Part shown: piece after piece, positions 62,498 through 64,000 of the stretch
Numbering within the stretch: the stretch's first letter is position 1
Layout of the letters: each line of letters begins with the position of its first letter
Assembly: GCF_004000945.1 (NCBI RefSeq)
Contig: NZ_BIMF01000023.1
Span: 31,745-95,744, forward strand
Length of the DNA stretch: 64,000 bases
Source of the DNA: Paenibacillus lautus NBRC 15380
GTDB lineage: Bacteria > Bacillota > Bacilli > Paenibacillales > Paenibacillaceae
Direction of reading: 5' to 3'
Notes under the pieces: model-generated
Database searches by the model: none
Told to the model about the DNA's origin: nothing
The model's input: the letters and a program-made list of their open reading frames with translations, nothing else
Program-made: the position numbers and the translations under genes

Positions 62498-62587
62498 TCC
62501 ATGGATAAAAATGGGAATCACGCCATAATAAAAGACCCCCGCTATAGCGGAGGTCTTATTTCACGAACGGACGCTGACATCTAAACC

Positions 62588-62881
62588 TTAACGGTTAGCG
62601 GAATGGTCCCCTGGTGTGTTCAGCTCGCCAAACTCAGCATCAAACTTCTCGTTCGGCTTTTTGTAGTTCTCCTGAACTTTCGAATTCCCTTTTGGATTGC
62701 TGGCGATGCTGGTATCTTCAGCAAACTCAGCATTAAACTTTTCATTCGGTGTTTTGAAGTTCTCTTGAACTTTGGAATTCCCTTTTGGGTTGCTGGCTAT
62801 GCTGGTGTCTTCAGCAAACTCAGCGTTAAACTTTTCATTCGGTGTTTTAAAGTTTTCTTGTACTTTGTTCTTTTTAGCCAC
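62588..62881 (-). CDS. Tandem-repeat protein resembling gamma-type small acid-soluble spore protein
   Basis: This 97-residue hydrophilic, Asn/Glu/Lys-rich protein has no Cys, signal peptide or membrane span. It consists of two identical 31-residue repeats (KVQENFKTPNEKF + NAEFAEDTSIASNPKGNS) and a third, diverged one (KVQENYKKPNEKFDAEFGEL). The pattern FNAEFAEDT resembles FGTEFASET in SspE, the gamma-SASP that is stored in spores and cut by the protease GPR at that site. GTG start at 62881, 8 bases after AGGGAGGTG. The ribosome site lies in an inverted repeat. Assignment by pattern only. Confidence 0.6.
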   Translation of the reverse strand: MAKKNKVQENFKTPNEKFNAEFAEDTSIASNPKGNSKVQENFKTPNEKFNAEFAEDTSIASNPKGNSKVQENYKKPNEKFDAEFGELNTPGDHSANR

Positions 62882-62890
62882 AGTATTCAC

Positions 62891-62967
62891 CTCCCTGTTC
62901 ATATGCAATACCATCATCCTCTTCAGGGGTTTGGCCCCCGAAAAGTAGTATGTGATGAACAGGGAGG
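62891..62967 (-). promoter_or_regulatory. Inverted repeat that sequesters the ribosome binding site
   Basis: CCTCCCTGTTCAT (62891-62903) and ATGAACAGGGAGG (about 62955-62967) form a 13-bp perfect stem. On the minus-strand RNA the second-copied arm contains the AGGGAGG of the repeat-protein gene. An inner GGGG/CCCC hairpin lies in the loop. Confidence 0.6.
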
Positions 62968-63012
62968 CATTATTCTTAAATGTTTACTGCCAATCTATGC
63001 GCCAAAATCACC

Positions 63013-63759
63013 CTAAATGGCTTCCTCCAGAACGGATGAAGGCAGGAAACGATAGGTTTCGATCGCGGTATCCAGGGTTCTCAGCATTTCCTCCGTGCAT
63101 TTGCCGCTTCCGGTTTTAATGACCTGTACCTCGACGTCCTTCTTCCCCCACTCCTTGAACACTTGTTTGGTTGTGGAGAAATAAAGATCGATTTTTTGCC
63201 CTTTGATCGCTGATCCGATATCCGCTACGATTCCATAACCATAACCCGGTATATAGAGAATACTGCCAAGCGGAAATACATCCGGATCCGCGGCAATCGT
63301 AGATAGCGTATTTCGATCCCGTTTAACCTTCACCCCGGAGTAGGTGATTCCATATTGAGGATGTCCCGGCTTCTTCCCGGTCGATTCATAACCTGCCGTA
63401 TACCCCGTAGCGGTTACCTTCACCGTATGCAGCACCTGGTCCTCCCTGGGCGCAAGCACAGGCATGGATTCCCGTTTCTTTCCAGGCTGGCTGGCCTTTG
63501 GCCCCGTATCCGGAACTTCCAGGTATCTATTCATATCGCTAAAACCTACTACACGAAGCGCATAGAAGCGAGACATTTCCACGTAATCGGAGCCTTGAAT
63601 TTCCCCGGCCGGATCATATACATTTCTGAAGTCCGTCGAACCATAGGATTCGCTTAGAATCAGATTGTGGGCTTCTACTATTGAAGAACCTGCACTAAAC
63701 AAGACGGCTGATAAAATAAAACCAGCAAAAAACCTCTGCCATTTTTTCCATTGGATCAT
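63013..63759 (-). CDS. Secreted 3D-domain protein (MltA/YuiC-like)
   Basis: This 248-residue protein has an N-terminal signal peptide or anchor (about 9-30), a variable middle and a C-terminal 3D domain (about 120-215) with the three conserved aspartates in ADPDVFPLG, GIVADIGSAIKG and KIDLYF. Such domains form double-psi barrels related to lytic transglycosylase MltA and act on peptidoglycan; YuiC/Sps-type members are active in stationary phase or spore germination. AGGGGGAGGT lies upstream of the ATG. Confidence 0.85.
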   Translation of the reverse strand: MIQWKKWQRFFAGFILSAVLFSAGSSIVEAHNLILSESYGSTDFRNVYDPAGEIQGSDYVEMSRFYALRVVGFSDMNRYLEVPDTGPKASQPGKKRESMPVLAPREDQVLHTVKVTATGYTAGYESTGKKPGHPQYGITYSGVKVKRDRNTLSTIAADPDVFPLGSILYIPGYGYGIVADIGSAIKGQKIDLYFSTTKQVFKEWGKKDVEVQVIKTGSGKCTEEMLRTLDTAIETYRFLPSSVLEEAI

Positions 63760-63883
63760 GTGAGTACCTCCCCCTTACTAGCGAGGGTTCCCACTTCCCA
63801 AATAGAATATACGTGATGGCAGAGGTTTGCATGTTCCCTTGTTACTTAAGCTTTATAGAGGTTGTTCAAAAAGTCCGCTTTTG

Positions 63884-63998
63884 ATAAGAAATCCTCTATC
63901 GAGGCCACTTCAAGGATGAGCGACCGCGATGAATAGGTAGGTTTTCTTGCGATATAGAATTTCATCAGTTCCACTGATAACTCATAAATTCTATATCT
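63884..63998 (+). repeat. Dispersed structured repeat, copy B
   Basis: The 115-base element aligns with 45325-45434. Hairpin CCTC-TATC-GAGG (63893-63904) replaces CGTC-TATC-GACG of copy A with a compensatory change. The terminal stem GATATAGAATTT/AAATTCTATATC (63951-63962, 63987-63998) encloses ATCAGT/ACTGAT. It is preceded by GTTGTTCAAAAAGTCCGC. It reaches the right edge of the window, so it may continue. Confidence 0.65.
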
Positions 63999-64000
63999 AA

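Noticed and set aside
62588..62881. Tandem repeats read as a CRISPR array
   Set aside because: The repeats are contiguous without spacers and are in frame within a gene that has a good ribosome site.
1..64000. rRNA, tRNA, prophage or integrative element
   Set aside because: No such genes, attachment-site pairs or transposase frames were recognised; the genes are mostly chromosomal core and accessory metabolism.

Overview
The window looks like a chromosomal segment of a spore-forming Firmicute of the Paenibacillus group. The basis is: strong AGGAGG-type ribosome binding sites with ATG/GTG/TTG starts, three-gene-plus germinant receptor cluster, SpoVR, PrkA and 2Duf-like spore genes, a CcpN/PpsR gluconeogenesis pair, a liaFSR operon, YesMN-type two-component systems beside LplBC-type sugar transporters, and a GH94 phosphorylase whose length fits the Paenibacillus laminaribiose phosphorylase. 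No rRNA, tRNA, CRISPR array, intact transposase or prophage was seen. Genus is inferred from gene content, not from a marker gene.

Layout. 1-3.2 kb: tail of a germinant receptor operon (A fragment, C lipoprotein, small D-type subunit, B permease). 3.4-4.9 kb: a 27-residue holin-like toxin peptide, then a 2Duf-like (DUF421 + DUF1657) membrane protein divergent from a stand-alone DUF1657 protein. 5-6.8 kb: KDG kinase and KDPG aldolase. 6.9-12.3 kb (minus): YitT, a metallo-beta-lactamase-fold hydrolase and the fructose operon fruR-fruK-fruA. 12.6-16.2 kb: a J-like membrane protein, a lipoprotein, DegV and a LiaI-like membrane protein. 16.3-19.2 kb (minus): a carbon-switch block reading SR1P, CcpN, PpsR, fructose-1,6-bisphosphatase II. 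19.5-28.5 kb: CDF transporter, S9 peptidase, SpoVR, globin-coupled sensor, PrkA, DUF2161 protein. 28.6-34.9 kb: aminotransferase, atypical response regulator, a coiled-coil membrane protein with a NAGPA-domain partner, AbrB-like regulator, TrmL and SerC.

35-43.5 kb is a beta-glucobiose (probably laminaribiose) uptake and phosphorolysis locus: binding protein, two permeases, GH94 phosphorylase and a mutarotase-like protein, with a divergent LacI regulator and a palindromic operator at the start of each divergent promoter. 43.6-46.5 kb: a GSI-beta-like glutamine synthetase with an exact GlnR/TnrA box, and DAHP synthase. 46.7-53.8 kb: an lplB-ytcP-binding protein-yesN-yesM operon for an unidentified saccharide. 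54.4-59.4 kb: IspH, an OmpR/HK pair and HtrA. 59.5-63.8 kb: liaFSR, a tandem-repeat gamma-SASP-like protein and a 3D-domain protein.

Most notable: the SR1P peptide next to its known regulator CcpN; a dispersed structured repeat present in three copies, with a compensatory base change in one hairpin; two genes (ccpN, yesN) whose best-placed start codon is ATC; the holin-like toxin; the 2Duf/DUF1657 spore-resistance pair; and an inverted repeat that would bury the ribosome binding site of the SASP-like gene.
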